Assembly (NCBI GenBank): GCA_963814805.1
Contig: CAWFER010000015.1
Span: 62,001 to 126,000, forward strand
Source: AP-15 sp963814805
Lineage (GTDB): Bacteria; Pseudomonadota; Alphaproteobacteria; ATCC43930; CGMCC-115725
Reading direction: 5' to 3'
Length of the DNA stretch: 64,000 bases
A program made the position numbers and the translations under genes. This document shows, piece by piece, positions 32,513 to 42,098 of this stretch. The notes beneath the pieces were generated by a model. The model saw only the letters and a list, made by a program, of their open reading frames with translations. It did no database searches and had not been told where the DNA came from. How positions within the stretch are numbered: position 1 is the first letter of the stretch; each line of letters opens with the position of its first letter.

Positions 32513-34060
32513 TTAATGGTAGTAGCGGGGTCCGCGGATGTTGAGGTGGAGAACCGGAGCGGTATCAGCACGCGGCCGGTCCGCGGCCTGGCGATCGAGC
32601 TTGTTGTCGAGGATCGAGCGCACCGAGCCGTAGGTCAGCGTGCCGATCTCGATGGCTCGCGTGGCCGCCGCTTCGAGACGCTCGGCACCGAACGGCCGCA
32701 CCAGGCGCACGATGCCAAGACAGGAGCGGAAGCCTTGTTCGGGATGCGGCCGGCGCTCCAGGATCAGCTCGCATAAGCCTGCCGTGGCGGGGCCGATCGC
32801 AGCCGCCTCCATGCGAATGCGTTCGACGGTCCAGTCGGCATAGCGCCGGTGGCTCGACGGCATGTGATCGGCGACGGTGGTGTGGCGGTGATTGCCGCTG
32901 GAGCGCAGATGCGCGGCAATCCGCTCGCCCTTGAGAAAGACCTCGACGGTGCGCGGCGTTAGCCGCACCTCGACCTCGCGCCGGGCGAAGCGGTAGGGGA
33001 CGCTGTAGAAGTGCGCCTCGACCTCGACGTGGTAATCGACCCCGACCCGGCGCAGCCGCCATTCGGCAAAGGCATAGGGCTCGCTGGGCAACTCCTTGAG
33101 GTGCGGCCGGTCGAGTTCCTCGAGCAGCGCGCGGCGGGTGACGCCGAGGCGGCGGATCGGCCGCTCGTCGTTGAGCTGGCGCAGCACCTCGCTGATTGCC
33201 GCGTTGAGCTCGGCCAGGCTGTAAAAGCGGCGATGGCGCAGCCGGCCGAGCAGCCAGCGCTCGACGATCAGCACCGCGACTTCGACCTTCGCCTTGTCGC
33301 GCGGCCGGCGCGGCCGGGCCGGCAGGATCGCCGTGTCGTAATGGGCCGCCATCTCGGCGTAGGTCCGGTTGACCTGCGGCTCGTAGAGGCAGGCCTTGAT
33401 GACGGCGACTTTGGTGTTGTCCGGCACCAGCAGGTTGGGCACCCCGCCGATCGCCTCGAACGCGCGGGTGTGGGCGCCGATCCAATCGCCGAGCGCCTGG
33501 GTCCAGCTCGCCTCGGCGTAGGTGAAGTTGGAAGCGCCCAGCACGGCGACAAAGATTTGCGCCGGCCGGATCTTGCCGGTCAGCCGGTCGATGATCACCG
33601 GCACCGTGTCGCCGGCGTAATCGACAAACAGCTTGTCGCCGCCGGCATGGGTCTGCCGCATCGTGACCGAGATCCGGGACGCCCATCCGCGGTACAGCTC
33701 GCAAAACCGCGAGTAGCGATACCCGTCGGGATGCCGCTCGGTGTACTCGTCCCACAGGATCTGCAGGGTGACGTGCTTGCGCTTCAGCTCGCGGTGAACC
33801 GTCGCCCAATCGGGCTCGGCGAGGCGTCGGTGGCCCTGCTTCTTGCCGGCCGCGGTAAAGAGCTGTGCTTCCAGCGCCGCGTCGGTCAACTCGGCCGGCA
33901 ATGGCCAGTTCAGCCCGGCGACCGCGAGCCGCTTTAGCGTCAGCCGGACCGTCGACGCCGCCACGCCGACCCGCCGGGCGATCTCGTTGCCGGATACCCC
34001 GGCGGCCTTCAACCGAAGCACGTCGCGCACTTGGCGCATCGCGATCCTCTCTGCTGGCAT
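32513..34060 (-). CDS. istA: IS21 transposase IstA (element B)
   Basis: The intact IS21 DDE transposase, about 515 residues. The ATG at 34060 is preferred because GGAGGGG lies just upstream; an in-frame TTG six codons earlier is unlikely. It starts MPAERIAMRQVRDVLRLKAA with a helix-turn-helix (EIARRVGVAASTVRLTLKRL). The integrase-like core has KLFVDYAGDTVPVIIDRLTG (first Asp), NLLVPDNTKVAVIKA (second Asp) and RRPRDKAKVEVAVLIVERWL (Glu), followed by a C-terminal beta-barrel region with VEAHFYSVPYRFARREVEVR. Confidence 0.96.
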   Translation of the reverse strand: MPAERIAMRQVRDVLRLKAAGVSGNEIARRVGVAASTVRLTLKRLAVAGLNWPLPAELTDAALEAQLFTAAGKKQGHRRLAEPDWATVHRELKRKHVTLQILWDEYTERHPDGYRYSRFCELYRGWASRISVTMRQTHAGGDKLFVDYAGDTVPVIIDRLTGKIRPAQIFVAVLGASNFTYAEASWTQALGDWIGAHTRAFEAIGGVPNLLVPDNTKVAVIKACLYEPQVNRTYAEMAAHYDTAILPARPRRPRDKAKVEVAVLIVERWLLGRLRHRRFYSLAELNAAISEVLRQLNDERPIRRLGVTRRALLEELDRPHLKELPSEPYAFAEWRLRRVGVDYHVEVEAHFYSVPYRFARREVEVRLTPRTVEVFLKGERIAAHLRSSGNHRHTTVADHMPSSHRRYADWTVERIRMEAAAIGPATAGLCELILERRPHPEQGFRSCLGIVRLVRPFGAERLEAAATRAIEIGTLTYGSVRSILDNKLDRQAADRPRADTAPVLHLNIRGPRYYH

Positions 34061-34243
34061 CGTCCCCTCCCGTGGCAAAAACCAAAGGAGCGGACCCTAA
34101 GCGGGCCAGCAGAGACGCCCTCTAACCGGGCGACTTCATCCCGGAATGGCGGGCGAAATCATCTCGGAACACCGAGCGACATCAAATCGGAATGGTGGGC
34201 GAGATCATCCCGGAATGCCGGGCGACTTCCGTCGGAATCCGCA

Positions 34244-34330
34244 GGCGATGCCGGAATACTGATCGGGAAGCGCGCTCAACCGCAGTTCCTGGCACAAATC
34301 CGCGATCCGCTGATGCTGCAAATCGCTCAT
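34244..34330 (-). pseudogene. istB: istB of IS21 element A, 5' piece
   Basis: The first 29 codons of the IstB of element A: MSDLQHQRIADLCQELRLSA then LPDQYSGIA, where element B enters. The ATG overlaps the istA stop (ATGA), the usual IS21 arrangement. The last six bases, ATCGCC on this strand, are the target duplication shared with 31618-31623. Too short to be functional alone. Confidence 0.88.
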
Positions 34331-35346
34331 CGGCCACCGCCGGCAAAGGCGTCGTAAATCGACAATGGGTGCTGCAGGCCGATGATCGGCACCGGCTTCG
34401 GGCTTTGCATCGAGCGCACGCTGCGGCCGCCGTAAGGTGTCGGCACCGGCTGCAACTGCGTTTGCTCGATCGCCAGCCGCTCGGCCGGAATGTCGCCAGT
34501 GGTGCCGTGCACCCGAGCGTTCGCCACCTCGCGCAGCCAGCGCCTGGCCGCCAAGTTTGCGGTCTCCCGATCGACGATCAGCCCTTCCTGGGCGAGGCGG
34601 CTGGCAAGCGGCACATAGAAGCTGTGCCGCAGGTAACGGATGAACCGCTCGACCTTGCCCTTGGTCTGCGCCCGATATGGCGCACACAGCCGCAGCCGGA
34701 AGCCGCAATGGCGGGCGAAGTCGAGAAAGCCGGGATGAAAGCGGTGTCGACCGCGACCATAGCCGTGCCGCTCCAGCACCACGGTGCGCATGTTGTCGTA
34801 CAGCACCTCGCGCGGCGTGCCGGCGAACGCCAGAAACGCATTCTCGTGCGCCTCGATCAGCGTCTCGACCCGCTCATCGGCAACGAACTCGACGTAAGTC
34901 GCCCGGCTCCAGCCGAGCGTCGCGACGAATACCGAAAGCCGGTTATCGCCGCGTCGGATAACCGCCCAGTCCACCTGCATCTGCTGGCCGGGCTCGGTCT
35001 CAAAGCGGATCGCCGGCTCGACCGCTTCCTTCGGCTTCAGCGAGGCGAGCAACAGCTTCAGCATCGTGTAGCCGCCAGCGTAGCCGTGCTCGCGCAGCTC
35101 GGTCAGCAGCACGCTGCCAGGTATCCGTTCCGGCGCCGCCGCGCGCAGCCGTTCGACGATATAGCCCTTGAACGGGTCGAGCTTCCTCGGCCGGGCCGGC
35201 CGCGGCTTGTAGCGCGCCGCATCCTCGTCCCGCAGATAGCGCCGAACCGTGTTGCGCGAGACCCCCATCTCGCGCGCGATCTCACGAATGCTCTTGCCAT
35301 GGCGATGCAACACCCGGATCTCCAATGTCGCCTCCGATCCCACCAT
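34327..35346 (-). CDS. istA: IS21 transposase IstA (element A)
   Basis: An intact 339-residue short-form IstA. It starts MVGSEATLEIRVLHRHGKSI with a helix-turn-helix EIAREMGVSRNTVRRYLRDE. The catalytic core has GQQMQVDWAVIRRGDNRLSV (first Asp), EVLYDNMRTVVLERHGYGRG (second Asp) and YRAQTKGKVERFIRYLRHSF (Glu). The C-terminus is RSMQSPKPVPIIGLQHPLSI. It overlaps the istB start by four bases. It remains complete even though istB is interrupted. Confidence 0.95.
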   Translation of the reverse strand: MVGSEATLEIRVLHRHGKSIREIAREMGVSRNTVRRYLRDEDAARYKPRPARPRKLDPFKGYIVERLRAAAPERIPGSVLLTELREHGYAGGYTMLKLLLASLKPKEAVEPAIRFETEPGQQMQVDWAVIRRGDNRLSVFVATLGWSRATYVEFVADERVETLIEAHENAFLAFAGTPREVLYDNMRTVVLERHGYGRGRHRFHPGFLDFARHCGFRLRLCAPYRAQTKGKVERFIRYLRHSFYVPLASRLAQEGLIVDRETANLAARRWLREVANARVHGTTGDIPAERLAIEQTQLQPVPTPYGGRSVRSMQSPKPVPIIGLQHPLSIYDAFAGGGR

Positions 35347-35435
35347 CCGACCCCCTCCAGATCGAGGAGGCCAAACCTAGACGGTGGGTCAGATTCCAGT
35401 CGGCGACCCGGGTCAGAATTACAGCGGCGCTAACA

Positions 35436-35640
35436 TGCGAGCCTCGGAGGTCGTATCGCGCTCAAGCTCACCGACATCGACCGTGACCGGATGGTCATCC
35501 GGGTCGAACAGGGCAAGGGCAAGAAGGATCGGTATGTCATTCTCTCGCCCAACCTTCTCGAGATATTGCGCGGAATGGTGGCGCGTCGCGCGCAAGAAGG
35601 GATGGATGTCTCCCGGTCAGCCCTGGTTGTTGATCATCAT
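35436..35640 (+). pseudogene. tyrosine recombinase, piece 3 of 3 (truncated catalytic domain)
   Basis: Resumes the integrase after IS21 element A: RASEVVS, then after a 2-base indel LKLTDIDRDRMVIRVEQGKG and KKDRYVILSPNLLEILR, then after another shift EWWRVARKKGWMSPGQPWL. The C-terminal boxes with the second Arg, the His/Trp and the nucleophilic Tyr are missing, so the gene is also 3'-truncated, independent of the insertions. The sequence after about 35640 no longer matches the family. Confidence 0.82.
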
Positions 35641-36272
35641 CGAGAACCTTCGAACCCGGCTGCCAGACGCGGCGGTGGCCTATCCCATCGATCGGGCTCG
35701 ACAGTTCATAACCATCACACCCCTGTCGCCATCCCCCATCAGCGCTTCCCTCCGACGCCGCTATCTCACCGGCACCGGCCACGCTTCGCCGACGGCGACC
35801 GTCAGCGCCGCCTTCGGCCGGCAAAACCTGCAGCATCGAATACCAGATCACCTGGCCGATCGCGTCCGGGGCAGCCAAAACCAGCGCCCCGCTGGTCACT
35901 CAACCGTCGTCCTGTCCGGAACCGGCAGATTAGATCAAGCAGCGGCGGCAAATTCCCCATAGATCGACACCAGCGTCTGTGCGAACTCCCCCGCGGTTTC
36001 CTCCCTCGAGGCTTTTCGGACGCCTGCCTCCGTGTACCCCTCTCGCCAGTGACTGGCAGGCATCCGAAAACCCTAAACGAAAGCAGTCGTTCATTCGCAC
36101 GCTGGCGCCCCGGTTTATCTTCCGCGGTGCCGGACAGCGTCTTCGCGAACTAGCGTCCCGATTCTCGGCCCCTGGTTTGGCCCGCGCGGCCACGGTTCCC
36201 TGCCGAAGATCGCAACTCGCATTGGACTGCATCGGATCGGTTCGGTGTCTAGCGAATGTGTCTTCTCCGGAT
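35641..36272. other. region without a supported gene between integrase relic and the STAND operon
   Basis: Open frames occur on both strands, but none has a recognisable family, consistent codon pattern or ribosome-binding site. I take it as junk left by the truncation of the integrase and the end of the STAND gene operon. A terminator for that operon was not evident. Confidence 0.4.
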
Positions 36273-36456
36273 TCAGCTGAAATTGGTAGTATCGGTAGCC
36301 TTGTCGTTCAGCCAGACGTTCAGCGCTCTAACGCCTATCCCCCCATGGCAGGGACACGTGCGGCACATCGCGCGCCTCTCGCGCCTGTCGAACCAGGATC
36401 TCAACATCCGCCGCCGGTCGTGGATGTCGTTTCGGCGGAATGCCCTCAAAACTCAT
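36273..36456 (-). CDS. small ORF overlapping the STAND nuclease gene stop (unknown, possible frameshift)
   Basis: An ATG at 36456 overlaps the stop of the upstream large gene as ATGA, the usual sign of translational coupling. The product begins MSFEGIPPKRHPRPAADVEI and continues LVRQAREARDVPHVSLPWG. In the reading as given it stops at 36328 after 42 residues. There is a run of six G at 36344-36349; dropping one lets it continue as GVRALNVWLNDKATDTTNFS to a TGA at 36273-36275, giving about 60 residues. I recognise no family. It could be a minor partner of the defence protein or a chance overlap. Confidence 0.45.
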
Positions 36457-39400
36457 TCCTCCGCCACCGGGTCCGGCCTGGACCGTTTCGCCGCTATCTT
36501 GGCAATCTGATCGCGGAGATCGTCGGAGAGGCTGGGCCGCGCCGCCGCCTCGGTCGCCAGGACCATGTTCGCCATGCGCTGCATGGCCGTGTCGCCCTTG
36601 GCCAACGCCGCCAGGATGATGGGCCCGTTGGTGGCCGGGCCGCGCATCGAGAATGTGCGCTTGTCGAGGATTTCCGCCCAGAGCTGCTCGTAATAGACCA
36701 TCAGGGCGCCGGCCGCGGGTGGCGCGAGCGTGCTGTTCTGCAGGAACTGAATGGCGAAGATTGAAGAGTAGTAGAACGTCATTGGCAACGACGATCTCGC
36801 CGTTGAGAAGGCGGCCCACGATGCTCGGGATGATGACGTGGATGTCGGTCTTCGCGTCCGAGGGATTGTCCACAAGCCGGAAAAGCTGCGCGACCATGTC
36901 CGCCAGGCCGGGCACGGCGCGGATCTTGTCCCGAAGTTCGCTGATAACATCGGCACGCCCCTTCGCCGCGGCAGTCAACAGGAAGGAGAGCACCGCGTCC
37001 TTAGTCAATTCCGAAATCTGGGCATCCTTCCACTCCTCCGGCGCGATCGGCGCCAGATTGCCCGTCGGCATGTTGAAGGGATCGCCGCCGGCCAAGGCCT
37101 GTAAGTTGCGGGTGCCTTCGACGACGGCCCGCGGATAGGTGTGCAGCGCCTCCAGGAACTGGTCAACGTCGGAACCGCGCACCGCCGCCTCGGCAAGTCG
37201 TGATGACAGCATGGTTTCGAGCGGCAGCAAGCCGCCTGATGCCGTCCGCTTGCGGAGTTCGGTGTAGACCGCCCTGCTCTGCGATATCTCGGCCTCCAGT
37301 TCGGCAAGCTGATACCAGACAAACAGAGGCTGGGTCTGGCGCTGCGTGCGGAACCATTCCTGCGGCTCCGGGGCGCTGCACATGCCATAGACCCGGGCCT
37401 GCCGCGCGGCGGGGAAGTCTGGCGCGCCGCCGCGCATATAAAGGATCGCGGCGAGGTGGACGCGCTTGACGAATGCCTGCTTGAGGCCCGCGCTCGGGTC
37501 GAGATCGTCGGCCTCAAGCAAGGCGCGCCGCATCAGGTCCAGCGCCTCATCATTGTTGCCAACGTCGAACGCCAGGATCGCACAATCCGCCGACAGGCCC
37601 GCGGTCATCGGCGTCATGGGGTCGCCGCACAGCCGCGCCAATTCCCAGGCCTCGCCAAAGAAGGTCCGGGCGCGGCCCAGATCGCCGACCTCCGCCGCGC
37701 TCCGTCCCGCCTCGCGCATGGCATAGGCCCGATCGACGACGCGCTCTTTCGGAAGTCGGTCCTGGAATTTCTCGAATTCCGCCAGCGCTTCCGCATGCTG
37801 GTTGTGACGGTAGAACACTTTCTGCCGCTGACGGTTGAGGCGATAATCTGTGGGATAGACTTCTTGGCCGGCGCGCAGCACCTCCAGCGCGTCGTCGTTG
37901 TCGTCGGCATATTCATCCAGCATGATCGCTTCCGCGCACAGAAGCTCCACCGCCAGGTCCGTGCTATGCTGGGCGATGTCCGACTGGCTCAGCTCGTGGA
38001 AAGTGGCCGCGGCAGCGCGTGCGTCGAAGCCCGGCCGCTTCACCTCCACCAGCCAAGACGCCGAAACGATCACGTGCAAGCTCTGATTGGTCCGGGCGGC
38101 GGCGCCGAGATACCGGTCCCGCACAGCCTTGGGCTGCTCTTCCAACGCCTCGATCAACTCGGCGAGCTGCTCGACCGACTTCACTGCGGTTGCACGCGCA
38201 ATGAACAGCATTTCCTCGTGGGATGCCGTGGCCGGCAGGCCGCTGAACATGTCGCCGGTGGGAAGCGGCTGTGTGAAAAACATCTCCCCGATCTCCGGCG
38301 TGGCGACCAGCTCCAGCAGCATCGGCAGCCACCGCTTGGGCCCGATGGGAATCTGCGGCTCCAGCATCACCGTCGTGTAGACTAGCGCGTTGACCATTTG
38401 GCGCTCGACCGGCGCCAGAGAGGCGTTTTCCGCAAGCGTCCGGTCCACCAGCACCGCGGCCTGTTTCATGTCGTCCGCGGCCACCGCTACCCGCAGCTGC
38501 GCAAAGCGCAACAGCCTCGAAAGGGAAGCGTCGCCCGGTACGAGAGGGTTTCCGCTCCCACGATCGAACAGCGCAAAAGGGGACACTTCCTGCGCCAGCC
38601 GCTTGAACTGGTTTTTCTTCGGCTTGGTGGACGCAGCCAGGATGGCGTGGCCGAACCACGTAAGTCCGTCCCGGTCGTCCTGCTGGACCGCGATAAGAAA
38701 GACCTGGAGCAGCTGATCGGCCGGGAAGGGGCTCTGACCGATCAGATGGTGCAGGACGCGCGTCTTGATTTCCGCCTGCAGGGGCTGCGATAGAGCCGCC
38801 GCGCCGCTGTCTGTGAGCAGCGGCGACAGACGATACCGCTCCGGCCCAAGCTGCTCGATCCAGGGGCCGACCAGGAAATCGAAGACCAGGCCCGCCTGTG
38901 GAATCGCGATGGGTGTGTCAGCTCCGACCAGCGCCATCGGTCGGTCAAAGTTGCCGGTGAGCAGCGACAGGCGCAGCAGAAGTCCGATAGCGCCCGGCTG
39001 GAGTTCTTGCAGGACCCGATTGCGCACCGCCTTGCGTTCTTCCGCCATATCGTCGGGGGTGTTCTTCAGGGGCACGATGTCGGCAAGCAATTCCTTCTCG
39101 TCCCAGCCGCGCTGTTCCAACCCGGCGACGCGGGCGTCGACCAGTTGTGGATGGCCGCCGCCGGCGAAGGCGCGAATGACCCGCGCCCATTTCTGGGGAT
39201 CGCCACCCGCCGCTCGCACCATCTGCGCAACGTCCTCCTCGGTAAGATAGGGAACGTGAATGATCGCCTGTGGACCGATGCCGAGACGGGCAGCGAGCGT
39301 CGGCTGCGGCGGCTTCATGCTGGTAAGCACCAGAACCGCGTCCACGTCCGTGACCGCCCTGGCGACCTGACCGATGGCCGAGATCAGGGCGTTATCGGCA

Positions 39401-40515
39401 TCAGCCGGAACGTCGTCCAGGATCAGGCCACGCGCCCCGGTCTGCCTGAAGCTGCTCGCGATGCCCACAAGGATCGAGCGGACGGCGGCCGCAGGCGCGT
39501 CGCGCAGGTCGGCGATCCGCCAGGCGACCGACTGCGATCGCGCCACCAGCACCGTCAGTGTACTCTTTCCCAGGCCGCTACTGCCGTGAAACCAAAGCGC
39601 ACCATGGGACACCAGCTCATGCTGGAGGTGGTGGACCGCCGCCGCGCGTGTCGCCGCCCGCCTTGCGATCGGGATGGCTGCCACGTCGCGCACGATAAGG
39701 TCGACAGGCGTTAGCTGCGTGGCCGGACCCGGTAGCGGCAGGCCCTGCAAGAGGTTCGGCGGCAATGTGATGAAGGTTTTGTTCTGGAAGATTCCCAGCA
39801 GTTCCGCTTTCGTGACGTAGCGCTTCACAGGCGCTTGGCGGAGGGAATCCAGCAGCGCGCCTACCAAAAAATCGCGGGCGTTCTTCGCCGGCGCCGCCGG
39901 CACGCCGAGCCGTGCCCCCAGGTGGACAAGTTGTTCCTCCACGTCCTGGCGCAGATCGTCCGGATTTGGTCGGTTACCCACCCACTGCAGCGGGCGGATG
40001 ATACGCGATTGTAGCGCGTCGGCCGGCGCATCGCCGATGAAGCTGCGCAGGTCCTTGGGTAAATGATCCAGGCACAGCAAGGCCGAGCGGATGGGCTCAA
40101 CGTCAGCACCGTCGCGCGCGGCGGTGCGCCAATAGAGCAGGCCCGGCACCTTTCCGGGGAATGACATTCCCCTTTCCTTGCCGATGCCGCTCGTGGTCAA
40201 CAGCGCGCCGGTCACCCGCCGCGACGGGTTCTTCTTCTGGAATTCCCATACCGCGGCGATCAGCTTGGCGACCCCATCCGACCGCAGGGTGATATTCGCC
40301 TGGACGCGCTTGACCTGGGTGAGATCCAGCCTGCCGTCGCCAGAAACCGCCACATCCTCCGCGAACTCGACGTGAAGCGCCTCATCTTCATCGAGGGTCA
40401 GCCACGTCATCACCGTTTGATCGAGCTGATAGACATAGCCACCGAGCGCATCGGTCGCTTGGCGGGCGACCTCACTTTCAGGCACGTTCACAGTCGTGGG
40501 CGGCTTATCAATCAT
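36453..40515 (-). CDS. Cap4/DUF4297-like nuclease, STAND NTPase and helical-repeat protein (Avs-type defence candidate), one frameshift
   Basis: A protein of about 1353 residues. From the ATG at 40515: an N-terminal region with LGGYVYQLDQTVMTWL, an acidic pair in HVEFAEDVAV (residues 53-54) and DLTQVKRV (QVK at 67-69), the pattern of PD-(D/E)xK nucleases of the Cap4/DUF4297 group. Then a STAND-type NTPase with Walker A FHGSSGLGKSTLTVL (311-319) and Walker B GLILDDVPAD (363-368), a sensor-like VLVLTSMKPP and a winged-helix region. From about residue 620 onward it is helix-rich with TPR-like repeats (NQHAEALAEFEKFQDRLPKE, DRAYAMREAGRSAAEVGDLG). This order matches Avs-type antiphage proteins, in which the repeats sense phage protein and the nuclease is the effector. 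A frameshift near 36780 precedes the C-terminal 110 residues. A TTG at 40593 would add 26 residues. Function is inferred from architecture. Confidence 0.75.
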
Positions 40516-40994
40516 TGGTTTGGCGGAGCTGCCGACCGTCGGAAAATTGCCCAGGTGTTTCTCGGAATAGAATCGAGCTGGCTTATGCTGCAATCACGCT
40601 GATTTTCGTACCGTGGGAGGCAGCCCGACTCAGCCCCATCGTCATATACTAGCCGGTCTGGCGCCTGCTAGCCGGCTTTGCGCTCCTCAGCGGGAGGCTT
40701 GCGACCGTGAAACTAGGCCGATGCGAACTGGCTCCGGAGCACCGTCCCGAACGCGAAGGCACTTAGCTCTCGCCATAAGCTAGGCGTAAGGGCGGTCCTC
40801 AAGGTGTCGATGACGTGGCCGCTATGGGGGGCATCACCGGCCATGTTGCCGGACAGGGCGAGCCGCCGGTGTGGGTCGAGAGGCTATTCAACTTAGCCGC
40901 CGTTGACTACCCGAGGTAGAAGCGGATTTGCAGCTGCACCTAAAAAACACGTGACCACCGGATTAACGATATCACAGGCGATGTTCCCTTCCTC
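40516..40994. other. intergenic region upstream of the STAND gene, no gene seen
   Basis: No supported coding sequence apart from the possible 26-codon N-terminal extension of the STAND protein at 40516-40593. The region must hold the STAND gene promoter on the minus strand and the 3' end of the ligase transcript unit lies at its far side. I could not identify convincing -35/-10 boxes or operators. Confidence 0.4.
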
Positions 40995-41990
40995 TCAGCC
41001 CCGCACGACCTCATGAGCGGGCTTGTCCTCGCGGATCCCTTCGTAGACGACCTGCCGCAGCAGCCCGTCCTCGGTCCAGGTCAGGTACTTGACCTCGACG
41101 ACGAGTTCGGGCCGAACCCAATGGACCCGCGACAGCACCAGCGGTGAGCCGAAACGGGTCGAGTGCGAAGTCGGGACGTCGAGCGGCATCTTACCGGTCT
41201 GCAACGGCCGCAGCCGTCGTAAGAGGTCCTCGAGCTGATCAGCTCGCATCCCGGTGCCGACCCGGCCCGCATAGATCAGTTTCCCGCCCGGATCGTAGTA
41301 CCCGAGCAGCAATGCCCCGATAAAGGGTCGGCTGCCCTCGGGCTCGGTCCAGCCGACGACGACGAACTCCTCGCGGTTGAGGCATTTGGCCTTGACCCAG
41401 AGCCCGCGATCGCCGGGGCTGTAGGCGGCGTCCAGCCGCTTCGAGACAATGCCTTCGAGCCCGAGCTGACAAGCATGCCGGTAAAATGCGGGACCCTGCC
41501 CGACCTGATGCTCGCTGTAGCGGATAGTGTCCTCTCTGGGCTCGAGCAGGGCGGTAAGACCAGCCTGGCGGTCCGCCAACGGCACCGGCATCAGATTGCG
41601 ACCGTCGAGGTGCAGCAGGTCGAAGACGAAATAGACGAGGTCGGCACCGCCCCGTCGTTCCGCGGCGTTCTGGATCAGCGCGAACGAGGTGATGCCGTCC
41701 GGCCGCACCCCGCAGAGCTCTCCATCGAGATAGGCTTGCCGGACCGGCAGCGTGCGCAGCGCCGAGACGATCGCCGGGTATTTCCCGGTCCAGTCGAGCC
41801 CGGTGCGGGTCAGCAGGTGGACATCGCCGCGATCGAGCCGGGCGTGCATGCGATAGCCGTCGAATTTGAGCTCGTGCGCCCACTCATCGCCGTTCGGAGC
41901 TTCGGTGACCACCCGCGTGAGTTGCGGCTTGATCCACGCGGGAAGCGGTGCAGCCGTCTCCGGGCTTGTCGGACGGGGCGGCCTCGCCAT
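40995..41990 (-). CDS. stand-alone ATP-dependent DNA ligase domain (LigD/LigC type)
   Basis: A 331-residue nucleotidyltransferase ligase. The nucleophilic lysine is in HELKFDGYRMHARLD; further motifs are AYLDGELCGVRPDG (motif III region), VYFVFDLLHLDG, LEGIVSKRLDAAYSPG (motif IV) and LWVKAKCLNREEFVVVGW (motif V). The OB-fold follows with ALLLGYYDPGGKLIYAGRVG and ends with WVRPELVVEVKYLTWTEDG. This corresponds to the ligase module of LigD, which seals breaks in non-homologous end joining. The polymerase and phosphoesterase modules and Ku are not here. The ATG at 41990 is chosen; the open frame extends upstream into the divergent oxidoreductase without homology. Confidence 0.9.
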   Translation of the reverse strand: MARPPRPTSPETAAPLPAWIKPQLTRVVTEAPNGDEWAHELKFDGYRMHARLDRGDVHLLTRTGLDWTGKYPAIVSALRTLPVRQAYLDGELCGVRPDGITSFALIQNAAERRGGADLVYFVFDLLHLDGRNLMPVPLADRQAGLTALLEPREDTIRYSEHQVGQGPAFYRHACQLGLEGIVSKRLDAAYSPGDRGLWVKAKCLNREEFVVVGWTEPEGSRPFIGALLLGYYDPGGKLIYAGRVGTGMRADQLEDLLRRLRPLQTGKMPLDVPTSHSTRFGSPLVLSRVHWVRPELVVEVKYLTWTEDGLLRQVVYEGIREDKPAHEVVRG

Positions 41991-42098
41991 GCGCCGATCA
42001 TGCTTGATTACATAATCGGTCGGCAAGGCTGCCCGCGTTGGGCGGAAATAATGTGGACTGATGAGCGGGACGACCCCGCGAAGCTGGAGAGGGGCGGG

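Larger units (their letters stand above)
31624..34243 (-). mobile_element. complete IS21-family element B nested inside istB of element A
   Basis: A 2620-bp element with a 6-bp target duplication GGCGAT (31618-31623 and 34244-34249). The ends are TGCTGATTCCGGGGATGTCG on the left and, reverse-complemented on the right, TGCGGATTCCGACGGAAGTC. Inside each end the unit TTCCG...ATG..TCGCCCG recurs several times (31630-31700 and 34135-34240), the multiple terminal transposase-binding repeats characteristic of IS21. istA and istB are both intact, so this element is potentially active. Confidence 0.92.
30716..35435 (-). mobile_element. IS21-family element A, itself interrupted by a second IS21-type element
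   Basis: The ends are inverted repeats: left TGTCAACGCCGGTTGAAACC with CTGACCC following, right (reverse-complemented) TGTTAGCGCCGCTGTAATTC with CTGACCC following. A TGCG target duplication flanks it (30712-30715 and 35436-35439), within the 4-8 bp expected for IS21. Genes run on the minus strand: istA (34327-35346), then istB, split by element B. Without element B (2620 bp) and one 6-bp repeat it would be about 2.1 kb. Since istB is broken, this copy is probably immobile by itself. Confidence 0.88.

Noticed and set aside
35537..35899. A 120-codon minus-strand frame after the integrase relic
   Set aside because: No ribosome-binding site, no known domain, and it overlaps the end of the integrase.
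36328..40593. The STAND protein read to a C-terminus ending at 36328
   Set aside because: From about 36780 the frame loses protein-like composition (RGRRPDG, HHPGGVGQGRH) whereas the next frame continues well to the stop at 36453; the last part happens to be the overlapping small ORF.
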